Shown here: positions 63,849 through 64,000 of the stretch, one piece after another | How positions within the stretch are numbered: the first letter of the stretch is position 1 | Layout: every line of letters begins with the position of its first letter | Source of the DNA: Agromyces soli | GTDB lineage: Bacteria > Actinomycetota > Actinomycetes > Actinomycetales > Microbacteriaceae | Length of the DNA stretch: 64,000 nt | Assembly (NCBI RefSeq): GCF_022811605.1 | Contig: NZ_CP094533.1 | Span: 3,410,001-3,474,000, forward strand | Direction: 5' to 3' | The notes under the pieces: model-generated | What the model saw: only the letters and a program-made list of their open reading frames with translations | Told to the model about the DNA's origin: nothing | Database searches by the model: none | Program-made: the position numbers and the translations under genes

Positions 63849-64000
63849 TCAGCCCGCCTGGACGGTCGCGCCCTTGAAGTCGACGGCGAGCGGCAGGGCC
63901 TGCCAGGCCGTCTCCGAGCGCTCGGCGACGAGCGCCGCGGCCTCCGCACGCTCGGCCGGGTCGCTCGCGAGGACGAGGATCGAGGGCCCGGCGCCCGAGA
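63849..64000 (-). CDS. thrB: Homoserine kinase, C-terminal end (partial)
   Basis: The last 49 codons of a frame that enters from the right edge. The visible start SGAGPSILVLA is the third conserved motif of GHMP kinases, and the sequence ends DFKGATVQAG. Position upstream of rho on the same strand matches the thrB-rho-prfA order of actinobacteria. The enzyme phosphorylates homoserine in threonine synthesis. Only the end is seen, so another GHMP kinase is possible but unlikely. Confidence 0.8.
   Translation of the reverse strand, partial: SGAGPSILVLASDPAERAEAAALVAERSETAWQALPLAVDFKGATVQAG

Overview
The window comes from the chromosome of a high-GC (about 70 % by eye) Gram-positive actinobacterium, most likely a member of the Microbacteriaceae. 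The evidence is the set of gene neighbourhoods (nusA-ylxR-infB-rbfA, dxr-M50 protease, thrB-rho-prfA, tsaC-wecA-like-atpIBEFHAGDC), the low-complexity insertion in Rho, the LAxTG-type sorting motif, frequent GTG starts and what look like many leaderless transcripts. I see no tRNA, rRNA, CRISPR array, insertion sequence or prophage. Nearly all genes are intact; mutY (left edge) and thrB (right edge) are cut by the window. No intergenic stretch exceeds 300 bases.

Region by region. 1-8.6 kb: mutY meets the translation operon nusA-ylxR-infB-rbfA (minus strand), with a LOG-family gene and proS upstream. rimP is not in its usual place. 8.7-13.0 kb: an RNB-domain ribonuclease convergent with a secreted LAxTG-anchored surface protein, then ispG. 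13.1-19.4 kb: a lipoprotein, a BrkB/YihY membrane protein, a ketone-body module (scoA, scoB and a divergent thiolase), an LtrA-family membrane protein and a small SHOCT-domain membrane protein. 19.5-24.0 kb: a NarL-type two-component system, a site-2 protease and dxr. 24.1-28.9 kb: plsC, a hemagglutinin-like lipoprotein, OsmC, and gabT coupled to an L-asparaginase. 28.9-33.2 kb: a four-gene polyamine-type ABC importer. 33.2-37.8 kb: an FtsK/EccC-like ATPase, a zinc-ribbon/FHA protein and a PP2C phosphatase. 38-39.9 kb: an Lrp-type regulator coupled to an omega-aminotransferase. 40-43.8 kb: DUF4192, the DNA repair pair ogt-tag, yaaA and a small P-loop kinase-like gene. 43.8-53.4 kb: the complete F1Fo ATP synthase operon with atpI, a WecA/TagO-like transferase and tsaC. 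53.5-56.5 kb: a DrrAB-type exporter with a divergent TetR regulator carrying an unusual coiled-coil tail. 56.6-64 kb: prmC, cysK-cysE, an AbiEi-like protein, prfA, rho and the 3' end of thrB.

How the genes fit together: importer, GABA aminotransferase, asparaginase and Lrp-controlled aminotransferase suggest use of polyamines and amino acids as nitrogen source. scoAB plus thiolase convert acetoacetate to acetyl-CoA. dxr and ispG belong to the non-mevalonate isoprenoid pathway, whose products also feed the WecA-like lipid-linked sugar step.

The most interesting signals are: (1) a -10-like hexamer 6-7 nt before the start codon of about fifteen genes, suggesting widespread leaderless transcription; (2) an over-represented decamer, CGGATGCCTC, with ten exact copies; (3) a possible phospho-switch module of FtsK-like ATPase, FHA protein and PP2C without visible WXG100 partners; (4) strong hairpins in every intercistronic gap of the nusA operon from nusA to rbfA; (5) a nested double palindrome at 60.2 kb; (6) exact tandem repeats inside the TetR, Rho and IF-2 genes.
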